Shown: positions 42,774 through 49,158 of the stretch, in pieces | Position numbering within the stretch: the first letter of the stretch is position 1 | Layout of the letters: each line of letters opens with the position of its first letter | DNA from: CAWCQC01 sp963819905 | GTDB taxonomy: Bacteria > Actinomycetota > Thermoleophilia > Gaiellales > Gaiellaceae | DNA length: 49,158 nt | Direction: 5' to 3' | NCBI GenBank assembly: GCA_963819905.1 | Contig: CAWFXP010000002.1 | Span: forward strand, 1-49,158 | The notes under the pieces: model-generated | Databases searched by the model: none | The model's input: the letters and a program-made list of their open reading frames with translations, nothing else | Told to the model about the DNA's origin: nothing | Translations under genes and position numbers: made by a program

Positions 42774-43546
42774 TCGGAAGGTTCGCATCCGTTGCGTTCG
42801 CGGTCGCCTGGCGCAACCTTCACACGTTCTTCTCGACGCCCGCACTCATCCTTCCGGGCCTGCTCTTCCCGCTCTTCTTCTTCACCGCCTTTGCGGGAGG
42901 GCTGACCGCGATCGCGGACGTCCCCGGGTTCGACTATCCGGATGGGTACAAGACGTTCCAGTGGGCGTTCGTGCTGATGCAGTCGGCCGCGTTCGGAGGC
43001 GTCTTCACCGGCTTCTCGATCGCCCGCGACTTCGAGAGCAAGTTCGCCAGGCGGCTCCTGATCGCCGCAAGGCGGCGCGAAGGGATCATCGCAGGCTACG
43101 CGCTGGCCGCCCTCGTCCGCTGGGTCTTCACGGCCTCCGTCGTCACCGCCATCGCCGTGATCGTGGGAGTCCGTGTCAGCGGGACGGCGGGCGAGCTCTT
43201 CGCGGTCGTCTTGCTCGCGCTGCTCGTGAACGTCGCGGCGCTCCTCTGGGCGGCAGGGATCGCGATGCGCTTCCGGACCGTCCAGGCCGGGCCACTGATG
43301 CAGATGCCCGTGTTCATGGCGCTCTTCCTCGCTCCGGTCTACGTTCCCCTCGACCTGCTGAGCGGCTGGATCGCCACGGTGGCGCGGTTCAACCCCGTCA
43401 CATACCTGCTCGAAGCCGCCCGCGGGCTCGTCGCCGGCGACCCCGTCTACGTCGGGCTGGCCTTCGGCCTCGCCTTCGCCCTCGTCGCGGGCTTCCTCGT
43501 CTGGGCCCGTCGCGGGCTGCGAAGCGCCGAAGCCGCGGGCGCCTGA
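42770..43546 (+). CDS. ABC-2 type permease 2
   Basis: A 258-aa membrane subunit starting at GTG 42770, overlapping the previous stop by 4 bases. Helices include LILPGLLFPLFFFTAFAGGL, VFTASVVTAIAVIVGV and QMPVFMALFLAPVYVPLDLL, and it has the ABC-2 end motif VARFNPVTYLLEAARGLVAG. RRLLIAARRREGIIAGYALA corresponds to the coupling region. It is the last gene of the exporter operon; the convergent minus-strand gene ends 5 bases away. Confidence 0.9.
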   Translation: MIGRFASVAFAVAWRNLHTFFSTPALILPGLLFPLFFFTAFAGGLTAIADVPGFDYPDGYKTFQWAFVLMQSAAFGGVFTGFSIARDFESKFARRLLIAARRREGIIAGYALAALVRWVFTASVVTAIAVIVGVRVSGTAGELFAVVLLALLVNVAALLWAAGIAMRFRTVQAGPLMQMPVFMALFLAPVYVPLDLLSGWIATVARFNPVTYLLEAARGLVAGDPVYVGLAFGLAFALVAGFLVWARRGLRSAEAAGA

Positions 43547-43550
43547 CGGC

Positions 43551-43866
43551 TCAGGGCTTGACCCGCAGCCCGCCGTGCTGGGCGGCGCCCTCGAGGAAGA
43601 CGAGGAAGTCGCGCCAGAGGGCCGCGTCCTCGATTGCCACCGGCTCGGGCGAGGCAGGCCTCGAGCGCCTCGTCGATCTCGATCGGCGACACGAACTGGT
43701 TCGCCGGCACGGCGAGCTTCGAGAGCCGGATGCCGAGGCCGCCCTCGTCGCCGCACACCATCCCCTGGGCGGCGAGCTCGTCGCGGAGCGCGGCCATCTG
43801 GTCGTTGCGGAGGTACACGTGGCCGCGCATGCCGTCGTGGTCTTGCCACCAGAGGTGAAAGGCCAT
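43551..43866 (-). CDS. Hypothetical protein, about 104 aa, one frameshift
   Basis: It starts MAFHLWWQDHDGMRGHVYLR, continues NDQMAALRDELAAQGMVCGD and LAVPANQFVSPIEIDEALEA, and after a one-base break at about 43650 ends EDAALWRDFLVFLEGAAQHG and GLRVKP. It is a small soluble protein I cannot name. Its ATG lies 2 bases from the acyl-CoA ligase stop, so the two are cotranscribed and it may be an accessory of that enzyme. Confidence 0.6.
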
Positions 43867-43867
43867 C

Positions 43868-45461
43868 TCAGGCTTCGCCGGCGGCGCGCTGCTCCTCGAG
43901 CCGGCGCAGCTCGACGCGCCGGATCTTGCCGCTTCGGGTCTTCGGCAGCTCCGGGACGAACTCGATCTCGCGCGGGTACTTGTACGGAGCAGTTACACGC
44001 TTGGCGTGATCCTGGAGATCCCTCGCGAGCAGCGTCGGTCGCCTCGTGCTCCGGCCGGAGCACGACGAACGCCTTGACGATCTGCCCCCGGTCGGCATCC
44101 GGCTTGCCGACGACCGCGCTCTCGGCGACCGCGGCATGCTCGAGCAGGGCGCTCTCGACCTCGAACGGCCCGATCCGGTAGGCGGCGGACAGGATCACGT
44201 CGTCCGCTCTCCCGGCGAACCAGAGGTATCCCTGCTCGTCGCCCGTCGCCCGGTCACCGGTGAGGTACCAGTCGCCGCGAAACGCCGCCGCCGTCTCGTC
44301 GGGCGCTTCCCAGTAGCCGCTGAAGAGTGTCGGCGGACGGCCCCGGAGCGAGATGTCCCCCTCCTCCCCCGCCGGCAGCTCCTCACCCGCCTCACCGATG
44401 ACGGCGATCTCGTGGCCGGGGGAGGGAAGCCCCATCGAGCCCGGCCGGATCTCCATGCCGGGGAAGTTGCCGACGAGGAGCGTGTTCTCGGTCTGGCCGT
44501 ACCCGTCGTGGATCGTCAGCCCGAACGCGTCCTCGAAGACGCGGATGACCTCGGGGTTGAGGGGCTCGCCGGCCGAGACGGCGTGTCGGATCCCGGAAAG
44601 GTCGTAGCGGCCGAGATCCGCCGACTTCGCCATCAGGCGGAACTCGGTCGGCGCCTGGCAGAGCACGTCGACGCCGAGGGATTCGAGCAGCTCGAACCGC
44701 TCCGCCGGATCGAAGCCGCCCTCGTGGAGGACGATCGACGCGCCCATGCTCCACGGGCCGAGCAGAACGTTCCAGATCGATTTCGCCCAACCCGTGCCTG
44801 CCGTGCACCAGACCCGGTCGCCCGGCCCGGCGGCGAGCCACCGCTCGGCCTGCATGCGCTTCGCAAAGCACCAGCCGTGGGTGAGCGTGACGCCCTTCGG
44901 ATGCTTGGTCGTCCCGGACGTGTAGAGGATGAAGGCGGGATCCCCCGACGCCGTGTCGGCGGTCTCGGCCGAGAACGGCTCGTCCGCGAGCAACCGGTCG
45001 GCCTCGTCCAGGTAGAGGACGGGCGGCGCCTCCTCGAGCTCGGCGAGCATCACGTTCACCTCCGCCGCCGTCGCCGGGTCGGCCACGAGCAGCGCGGCTC
45101 CCGAGTGGCGGGCGCGGAAGGCGAGGTCGCGGCCGCGCAACATGTCCGAGCAGGGGATGGCGACCGCCCCTGCCTTGAGCACGCCGACGAGCAGGGGGTG
45201 CCAGCCGGGCGTCTTGCCGACGAGGACGAGCACCCGATCACCTCTGCCGACCCCGCGCCGGCGCAGGAGCCCGGCCCAGCGCGCGGCGTCGTCCGCCAGC
45301 TCGGCGAACGTGAGCTCTCGCCGCTCGCCTGCCGCGGAGACGAACGTCAGCCCGATGCGGTCTCGGTCGGCAGCGAGCACCTCGACCACGTCGCGCGCGA
45401 AGTTGAAGCGGGCGGGCACCTGCCAGCGGTCGCCGACGATCGCAGGCCCGAACTCGGTCAC
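43868..45461 (-). CDS. AMP-forming acyl-CoA synthetase, one frameshift
   Basis: An adenylate-forming ligase of about 530 aa, medium-chain or aryl acyl-CoA synthetase type. The phosphate loop is FILYTSGTTKHPKGVTLTHG, the adenine motif is TIHDGYGQTENTLLVGNFPG, the hinge region is DWYLTGDRATGDEQGYLWFA, and the catalytic Lys motif is PKTRSGKIRRVELRRLEEQ. The last motif lies in another frame; the break is at about 44035. The start is GTG 45461, 9 bases after TACAAT (minus strand 45476-45471), so the message may be almost leaderless. The acyl substrate is not determined. Confidence 0.88.
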
Positions 45462-45470
45462 GACCCGGCG

Positions 45471-45476
45471 ATTGTA
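45471..45476 (-). promoter_or_regulatory. -10 element before the acyl-CoA synthetase
   Basis: TACAAT on the minus strand, 9 bases before the GTG start at 45461. This is the same short-leader layout as several other genes here. Confidence 0.4.
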
Positions 45477-45642
45477 GATCCGTCGCCGAGAAAGGTGAGG
45501 CGGCCCGATGTCGAGCCGCCTCCAGGTCGAGACGTGGGCTGCGGTCCCACGTTCACTGCGACCCCCCGCCAGCAAGGATCGACCATCGACCGGACGGATG
45601 CATGACCCGAAAGGGTGAAACGACCGATCGTGACGCGGTTCC

Positions 45643-45648
45643 TATACT
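45643..45648 (+). promoter_or_regulatory. -10 element of tRNA-Lys
   Basis: TATACT ends 7 bases before the mature 5' end of the tRNA. Transcription would begin at or next to the first tRNA nucleotide, leaving little or no 5' leader. No clear -35 is seen. Confidence 0.45.
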
Positions 45649-45655
45649 CGCCGGA

Positions 45656-45728
45656 GGGCCGTTAGCTCAGCTGGTAGAGCAGGGGACTTTTAATCCCAAG
45701 GTCGCTGGTTCGAATCCAGCACGGCCCA
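45656..45728 (+). tRNA. tRNA-Lys (TTT)
   Basis: A complete 73-nt cloverleaf: acceptor GGGCCGT with ACGGCCC, D-arm with AGCTCAGCTGGTAGAGC, anticodon stem GGGGA with TCCCA around the loop CTTTTAA (anticodon TTT), T-arm GCTGG-TTCGAAT-CCAGC, discriminator A. CCA is not encoded. A helicase remnant lies about 220 bases downstream, so the 3' end may have been an integration site. Confidence 0.95.
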
Positions 45729-45949
45729 TGAGAAGAGTCCTGCTAATCATGAACTTTCGTTGTCTCGACGGACGCCCCAGGAGGGCATGCGCGTACCGTG
45801 GTAGTACCGGAGCCAAGGATGGGCATCGAGCCTCCGGATCACGGCGCGCTCGCTCCGGGCGCTCCAGCGAGGTCGTTAGCCACGTTGGGCCCATCCATCT
45901 GAGAGGCTTGGGCCGGGTTCTCCCGGCCTCCGCACATGTGGTTACGGTC
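45729..45949. other. Sequence between tRNA-Lys and the helicase remnant, no gene seen
   Basis: I find no convincing gene or tRNA-end duplication here. A long minus-strand frame crosses it but only reads the complement of the tRNA and biased sequence. No terminator hairpin is obvious behind the tRNA. Confidence 0.4.
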
Positions 45950-46110
45950 ATGTCCGTGAGTGCCATTCGTGACGTTCCAGAACAGGGCCAGCTCGTGCAG
46001 GTGCGCGAGCGCCGGTGGGTTGTCGTTGACGTGCAGGCCGAACGAGTCCCCTTCCGACTCAATGCAGCCAACGACGCCAGGGCAGCATCTGCTGACCGCC
46101 CTGCTCCCAC
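45950..46110 (+). pseudogene. N-terminal remnant of a SNF2-type (DrmD-like) helicase
   Basis: ATG 45950 opens SAIRDVPEQGQLVQVRERRW and VVVDVQAERVP, the pattern found at the extreme N-terminus of large SNF2-family helicases, including DISARM DrmD (GQLVxVRxRxWVVxDV). After a shift near 46050, QPTTPGQHLLTAL resembles the next segment (PQHLVTL). Beyond about 46110 no frame continues the protein: the ATPase core is missing. It is a short fossil near a tRNA gene. Assignment rests on about 30 residues recalled from the family, so it is tentative. Confidence 0.4.
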
Positions 46111-46439
46111 CAGACGGTGGTACCAGCCGAGACTCTCTCGGTGCGACACCCTCGGAGAGCACTGCTCCTTTCGCCCTCGACGACCATGAACAGGCTGCGC
46201 TCCCTGGCGGAGGTTGCGGACGATCTCATCGGCGTGTGCCTCCGGGCCATGGGGTTCCTCGTGTTGAGAACCCTCATATCACCTGGACCGGCCTCCGGGG
46301 TCACCCTCTACGAGCGTGCGCCTACTTGTCGGGATTCGCACGCCCTGCCGAGCGCCCGAACGTCCCGTCGGTGGCGGCAGGTCGCGCCACGCCTGCATCT
46401 GCGCCCGGGTCAGGCTGGTTAGCTCCCAGCCCGACCTGC
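46111..46439. other. Degenerate region, no gene supported
   Basis: Frames on both strands are open but short and biased. A minus-strand phrase WELTSLTRAQMQAWRDLPPP (near 46360-46420) looks protein-like but has no extended context. This may be decayed sequence of the same element as the helicase remnant. Confidence 0.35.
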
Positions 46440-47042
46440 TCACATGGGCGAGTCGTGTCCGCGGTGCGCGATCACGCGATCGATGATCCCGTATTCTTTC
46501 GCCTCGTCCGCGCTCAGGAAGTAGTCGCGCTCCATGTCCTTGCAGACCTTCTCGAGTGGCTGGCCGGTGTGGAGAGCGATGATCTCCTCGAGGCGCCGTT
46601 TGACGCTGATCACCTCGCGCGCTTGGATCTCGATGTCGGTCGCCTGCCCCTCGAAGCCGCCCGAGACCTGGTGGAGCAGGATTTTCGCGTTCGGCAGCGC
46701 CATTCGTTTCCCCTTTGCCCCTCCGGCGAGCAGCAGGGCGCCCATCGACAAGGCCGTCCCGACGCAGATCGTCTGCACGTCCGGTTTGACGAACTGGATC
46801 GTGTCGTAGACCGTGAGCCCCGCGTGGACGGAGCCGCCCGGCGAGTTGACGTAGATCGCGATGTCTTTGTCGGGATCCTCGGATTCCAGGTGCAGCAACT
46901 CGGCCACCACGAGGTTCGCGATCTCGTCGTAGATCGCCGTGCCGAGGAAGATGATCCGCTCCTTGAGGAGGCGCGAGTAGATATCGAAGGACTGCTCGCC
47001 GCGCGAGTCCTGCTCGATCACCATCGGGATCAGTGGGCTCAT
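46440..47042 (-). CDS. clpP: ATP-dependent Clp protease proteolytic subunit
   Basis: A 200-aa serine protease subunit that forms tetradecameric barrels with a ClpX/ClpC ATPase. The catalytic triad is Ser99 (GTALSMGALLL), His124 (ILLHQVSGG) and Asp173 (DMERDYFLSADEAKEYG); the offsets match E. coli ClpP plus two. The oxyanion region is IYVNSPGGSVHAGLTVYDTI. Actinobacteria often have two clpP genes; the second is not next to this one, and clpX is not visible. LSM in place of the usual ASM at the nucleophile is a mild variation. The start ATG at 47042 lacks a strong ribosome site. Confidence 0.93.
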   Translation of the reverse strand: MSPLIPMVIEQDSRGEQSFDIYSRLLKERIIFLGTAIYDEIANLVVAELLHLESEDPDKDIAIYVNSPGGSVHAGLTVYDTIQFVKPDVQTICVGTALSMGALLLAGGAKGKRMALPNAKILLHQVSGGFEGQATDIEIQAREVISVKRRLEEIIALHTGQPLEKVCKDMERDYFLSADEAKEYGIIDRVIAHRGHDSPM

Positions 47043-47344
47043 GCAGGCCCAGGTTAATCGCCGACGCGGCAGACAAGGCTAGTACGTCCGATGTTTACGG
47101 TTCGAAAGTAGGGACCTCTGCGCCGCCTCGAGGCGATCTGGTGGTGCTCTCAGCCGAGAGGATCGCACGGACCGTGACGGTGGCGCAGTCCGAGTGCGAG
47201 TGCGCGAGTTCGCCCTTCGGCGGGTTGCGGTCAATGGGTGTTGCGCTCTGCAAGATGCGGAGCACGCCGCTTCAGGAGGGTTGCGTGTTTGCCGCGAACG
47301 CTCCCTCTTCGCGTTCTCGGGCTGGAACTGGTCCTGCCGTCAGA
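47043..47344. other. Intergenic region upstream of clpP, no gene supported
   Basis: This stretch should carry the clpP promoter on the minus strand, but no hexamer pair is convincing. A plus-strand frame crosses it without family features. A few decayed-looking phrases are present, but nothing I can name. Confidence 0.4.
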
Positions 47345-47542
47345 TCAGGCGAAGATCCGGTAGGCGAGCCCGGGAGGGCAGCCGGCGCGCACGAGGTCGA
47401 CCGCCCGATGGAGGTCGACATCGATCCGGCGCGCGAGTTCCTGCGCCGACTCCTCGTCGAACCCTGCCCGCCGAAGCGCGGCCCGGCGCCAGCTGATCAC
47501 CTCGCTCTCCTCGCCCTGAAGCTCAGACTCTGTGATCGCCAT
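47345..47542 (-). CDS. Small conserved actinobacterial protein, 65 aa
   Basis: The product has EESEVISWRRAALRRAGFDE, then ESAQELARRIDVDLHRAVDL and VRAGCPPGLAYRIFA. The pattern WR..LRRAGF, DVDLHRAVDL, GCPP..A.RI recurs in small actinobacterial proteins of unknown function. It is probably a helical bundle. The start ATG 47542 has AGGAGG at 47552-47557. A 37-aa CxxC frame ends 15 bases upstream and may be cotranscribed. Confidence 0.7.
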   Translation of the reverse strand: MAITESELQGEESEVISWRRAALRRAGFDEESAQELARRIDVDLHRAVDLVRAGCPPGLAYRIFA

Positions 47543-47557
47543 CGGACACCCACCTCC

Positions 47558-47671
47558 TCAGCGAATCAGCCATGCGATCTCGGTAGGGTACTCGCTCGGG
47601 TCGCTCGTCTGAGCCCGGCAGACGCCGCAGATCTTGCGCGGCGCTCCAGCCGGCCGATACCCGTGCTTCAC
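47558..47671 (-). CDS. Possible 37-aa CxxC microprotein
   Basis: GTG 47671, preceded by AAGGTGG, opens KHGYRPAGAPRKICGVCRAQ and TSDPSEYPTEIAWLIR. One CxxC pair could ligate a metal or act in redox chemistry. It lies directly before the 65-aa gene with room for that gene's ribosome site only. It is short, and coding status is uncertain. Confidence 0.35.
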   Translation of the reverse strand: MKHGYRPAGAPRKICGVCRAQTSDPSEYPTEIAWLIR

Positions 47672-47907
47672 GATCCACCTTAGCGGTGCCCGGTACGCCA
47701 CTCGTCCCTGAGTGTCGAGGTCAAGCCTTGTCGTAATCTCTGCCTCCGACGGGCACCGGAGTAGACCTGATCTCGTTGCGACGGGCGCCGGTTCGGAATC
47801 ACCCCCTCCAGGGTCGCCGACACTCTTGTGAATCTCGGGACGCCTCCGGGACGGGCCCGGTGAGCCCCGGATGCGCCTCGCAGCGAGCCGTGTGTGAGCG
47901 CGGGGGC

Positions 47908-47913
47908 TAATCT
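47908..47913 (+). promoter_or_regulatory. -10 element of a leaderless promoter for the glyoxalase gene
   Basis: TAATCT ends 6 bases before GTG 47920. No Shine-Dalgarno is seen. Confidence 0.4.
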
Positions 47914-47919
47914 CGCAGG

Positions 47920-48453
47920 GTGGAGATCCTCTCGAGCCGCGTGCTCCTTCGTCCCCAGGACCTCGAGCGCTCGCTCCGCTTCTACAAGGACACGCTTGGC
48001 CTCGCTGTCTACCGCGAGTGGGGCGAGGGGAAAACCCGCGGCGTCGCCTTCTTTCTCGGCGGCGGCCTCCTCGAGGTCTCGAGCACCTCGCCCGAGCCGC
48101 CCTCCGACGCTGGTCGCCTCTTCCGCCAGGTGCGCGACCTCCACGCCGTCCGGGAACGGCTGGCGGAGAGAGGCGTACCGATCGAGGAGGAACCCAAGGT
48201 GAAGCCGTGGGGCCTCTTCGAGATGATCGCGCGCGATCCCGGGTGCTCGGGCGGCACCCCAACGAAGACCAGGGCGAGGCCGTCCGACCGGAGCGCACCG
48301 AGGGGTCAGTTGGCCCTCTCGAGGTCGCCCGGGCTACTGGCGTCGTCTGAGCGGCCTGCGGGCGAAGATCGTGCCAGCGCCGCCGCTTACCAGGCCGCCG
48401 GGCGGTGGACGGGGGCGCGAAGGCCGGTTCGTGCGGATGAAAAGACGAGGTAA
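47920..48453 (+). CDS. Glyoxalase/bleomycin-resistance (VOC) protein with an internal micro-inversion
   Basis: A VOC-superfamily metalloenzyme or binding protein. Visible features are SRVLLRPQDLERSLRFYKDT, LGLAVYREWGEG, GVAFFLGGGLLEVSS, FRQVRDLHAVRERLAERGVP and WGLFEMIARDP. The expected last strand (DGLxLVFVEVPxxHP) is missing on the plus strand. It is present in reverse complement: inverting 48240-48285 gives DPDGLALVFVGVPPEHPD in the same frame. So the 46-base segment is inverted relative to the family. The tail after it (DRSAPRGQLALSRSPGLLAS onward) is atypical and may be non-native. In the sequenced orientation the protein probably lacks its last metal-binding strand. Confidence 0.75.
   Translation: MEILSSRVLLRPQDLERSLRFYKDTLGLAVYREWGEGKTRGVAFFLGGGLLEVSSTSPEPPSDAGRLFRQVRDLHAVRERLAERGVPIEEEPKVKPWGLFEMIARDPGCSGGTPTKTRARPSDRSAPRGQLALSRSPGLLASSERPAGEDRASAAAYQAAGRWTGARRPVRADEKTR
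48240..48285. other. 46-bp inverted segment inside the glyoxalase gene
   Basis: Reverse complementing these bases restores the conserved C-terminal VOC strand in the correct frame on both sides. The breakpoints have only one complementary base pair, so no invertase-type inverted repeat is evident. Confidence 0.6.
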
Positions 48454-48512
48454 CCGCGAGCACGATCGCACTCCACGTCCCGAACGACGAGCCTTCTGGC
48501 CTTGCGTCCGTG

Positions 48513-48686
48513 CTACTCGCCCTCGCCAGCCTCCCTGCGGAGTTGTTCGGCGTACCTCCGAAGCTCGGTCAGGGCGTCGTAGAGCTCGTTCAAGCCGAGC
48601 ATCCGGATCTCGTGCGCGTGCTTCTCGTAGAGCTTGTTGATGTCGTCGGCCGTCTCAAGCAAGACGCGTCGCTGGTCCGGATTCAC
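48513..48686 (-). CDS. Small helical protein, 57 aa, coupled to the integrase remnant
   Basis: GTG 48686 opens NPDQRRVLLETADDINKLYE, then KHAHEIRMLGLNELYDALTE and LRRYAEQLRREAGEGE. It is charged, without Pro, and likely two helices or a coiled coil. AAAGGA precedes the start by 5 bases, and the start overlaps the stop of the integrase remnant (GTGA). I do not recognise the family; a small element-encoded protein is plausible. Confidence 0.6.
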   Translation of the reverse strand: MNPDQRRVLLETADDINKLYEKHAHEIRMLGLNELYDALTELRRYAEQLRREAGEGE

Positions 48687-48890
48687 GGTGTCCTTTCCCC
48701 ATCGGAGATCTGCCGGACGTCGTCGGCGGCGAGCATGGCAACCGCGCGCTCCTTCGAGTCGATCGCCAGGTGGCCGTAGGTTGAGCGTTCTGCTCCAGAC
48801 TGGCGCCCATGAAGCGGGAGAGGTCGAACGTGCTGATCCCAGCCTTGGAGCGTCGACGCCCGTGTAAGTGTGGCACAGCGGGTGGGGCGT
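48683..48890 (-). pseudogene. C-terminal remnant of a tyrosine recombinase (integrase)
   Basis: Three frames together spell the end of a phage-type integrase: CHTYTGVDAP (the LRHTYAT-like His region), KAGISTFDLSRFMGASLEQ, and STYGHLAIDSKERAVAMLAA, which carries the Tyr of the YGHL motif. The end is DDVRQISDGERTP with TGA overlapping the next start. The catalytic N-terminal parts (Arg I, Lys) are not found upstream in the window. Either a sequencing-broken gene continuing past the edge or a true remnant is possible. Confidence 0.55.
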
Positions 48891-48960
48891 CGGTGAGCCA
48901 TCGTCCCGACTGAACGTAGCGCACCCGTACCCGCCGACCTGGCATCCGAGCTCATGGGTC

Positions 48961-48993
48961 GCCGGTCAGGTGTCGTACTGCCGGTCAGGTGTC
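48961..48993. repeat. 14-bp direct repeat upstream of the integrase remnant
   Basis: GCCGGTCAGGTGTC occurs at 48961-48974 and 48980-48993, 19 bases apart. Its role is unknown; it could be a protein-binding or arm-type site of the recombinase. Confidence 0.35.
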
Positions 48994-49158
48994 CGCACTC
49001 GCACAGAGTAAGGGGCGGTCGAAACGAAGGCGTAGACGTGCTCTGCGCCCTCGGTCTCCAGCGGGCGAGGGGCCGAGGGATCGAGCCGAACCGTGGCCGT
49101 GTCGTCGATGTTGACGACAGGGTAGTGCCCCCCCCCGCGGCCGGGTTCACGACGGACG

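Noticed and set aside
46279..47076. Minus-strand 265-residue frame overlapping clpP
   Set aside because: It is an out-of-frame shadow of clpP with Arg-rich composition.
47627..47637. CAGATCTTGCG resembling the MITE end motif
   Set aside because: It lacks the GTGT lead, has no partner at 22 bp, and lies in a putative coding sequence; probably chance.

Overview
The window is high-GC DNA with actinobacterial character. The gene families (HYR/FN3 and InlB-repeat secreted proteins, DUF899, SMP-30-like proteins, a Thermus-type isocitrate dehydrogenase, NrdH/DinB fusion) and frequent leaderless starts suggest a deep-branching actinobacterium such as Thermoleophilia. That lineage call is inference. 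There are no rRNA genes. One intact tRNA (Lys, TTT) and one broken tRNA-Val 3' end are visible. Many genes that should be conserved carry single-base frameshifts (antiporter, BVMO, ABC exporter, proline racemase, isocitrate dehydrogenase, MarR, acyl-CoA ligase). Most look like uncorrected sequencing indels, while some segments are truly decayed.

Layout. 1-3.1 kb: a Na+/H+ antiporter running off the left edge, small unknown genes, and a duplicated tRNA-Val 3' end that looks like an attachment-site scar. 3.2-6 kb: a PAS-LuxR regulator, a cupin, and a TreT-like glycosyltransferase. 6-10 kb: a tight four-gene catabolic operon (amidohydrolase, PaaD/MIP18-like protein, alpha/beta hydrolase, FAD monooxygenase) behind a 20-bp direct repeat. 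10-15 kb: small dimeric-barrel proteins, a DUF899 protein, decayed SMP-30 and GNAT fragments, and a Baeyer-Villiger monooxygenase. 15-28 kb: a locus of secreted or surface proteins (two RTX-type, two HYR/FN3 paralogues, two tandem InlB-repeat paralogues with matching promoters, a cupredoxin lipoprotein, a Gly/Ser-rich membrane protein) with a PfkB kinase, closed by a 236-bp MITE-like element. 28-37 kb: an ABC exporter, a CAP protein, Lon, an HxlR regulator, NudC, and a divergent HerA-like ATPase/PLD pair. 37-41 kb: proline racemase, a REP/BIME palindrome pair, a glutaredoxin-DinB gene with an in-frame TGA at its active-site Cys, isocitrate dehydrogenase and MarR. 41-45.5 kb: an ABC-2 exporter opposite MarR with paired operators, then an acyl-CoA ligase. 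45.6-49 kb: tRNA-Lys followed by an SNF2-like helicase remnant, ClpP, small proteins, a glyoxalase carrying a 46-bp micro-inversion, and an integrase remnant.

The most notable observations are: (1) a probable selenocysteine UxxC glutaredoxin-DinB protein with a SECIS-like hairpin; (2) a frame-preserving micro-inversion in a glyoxalase gene; (3) a MITE-like element and REP/BIME palindromes; (4) the surface-protein locus with recurrent unnamed C-terminal domains and basic tails; (5) a MarR-type operator pair over a leaderless promoter.
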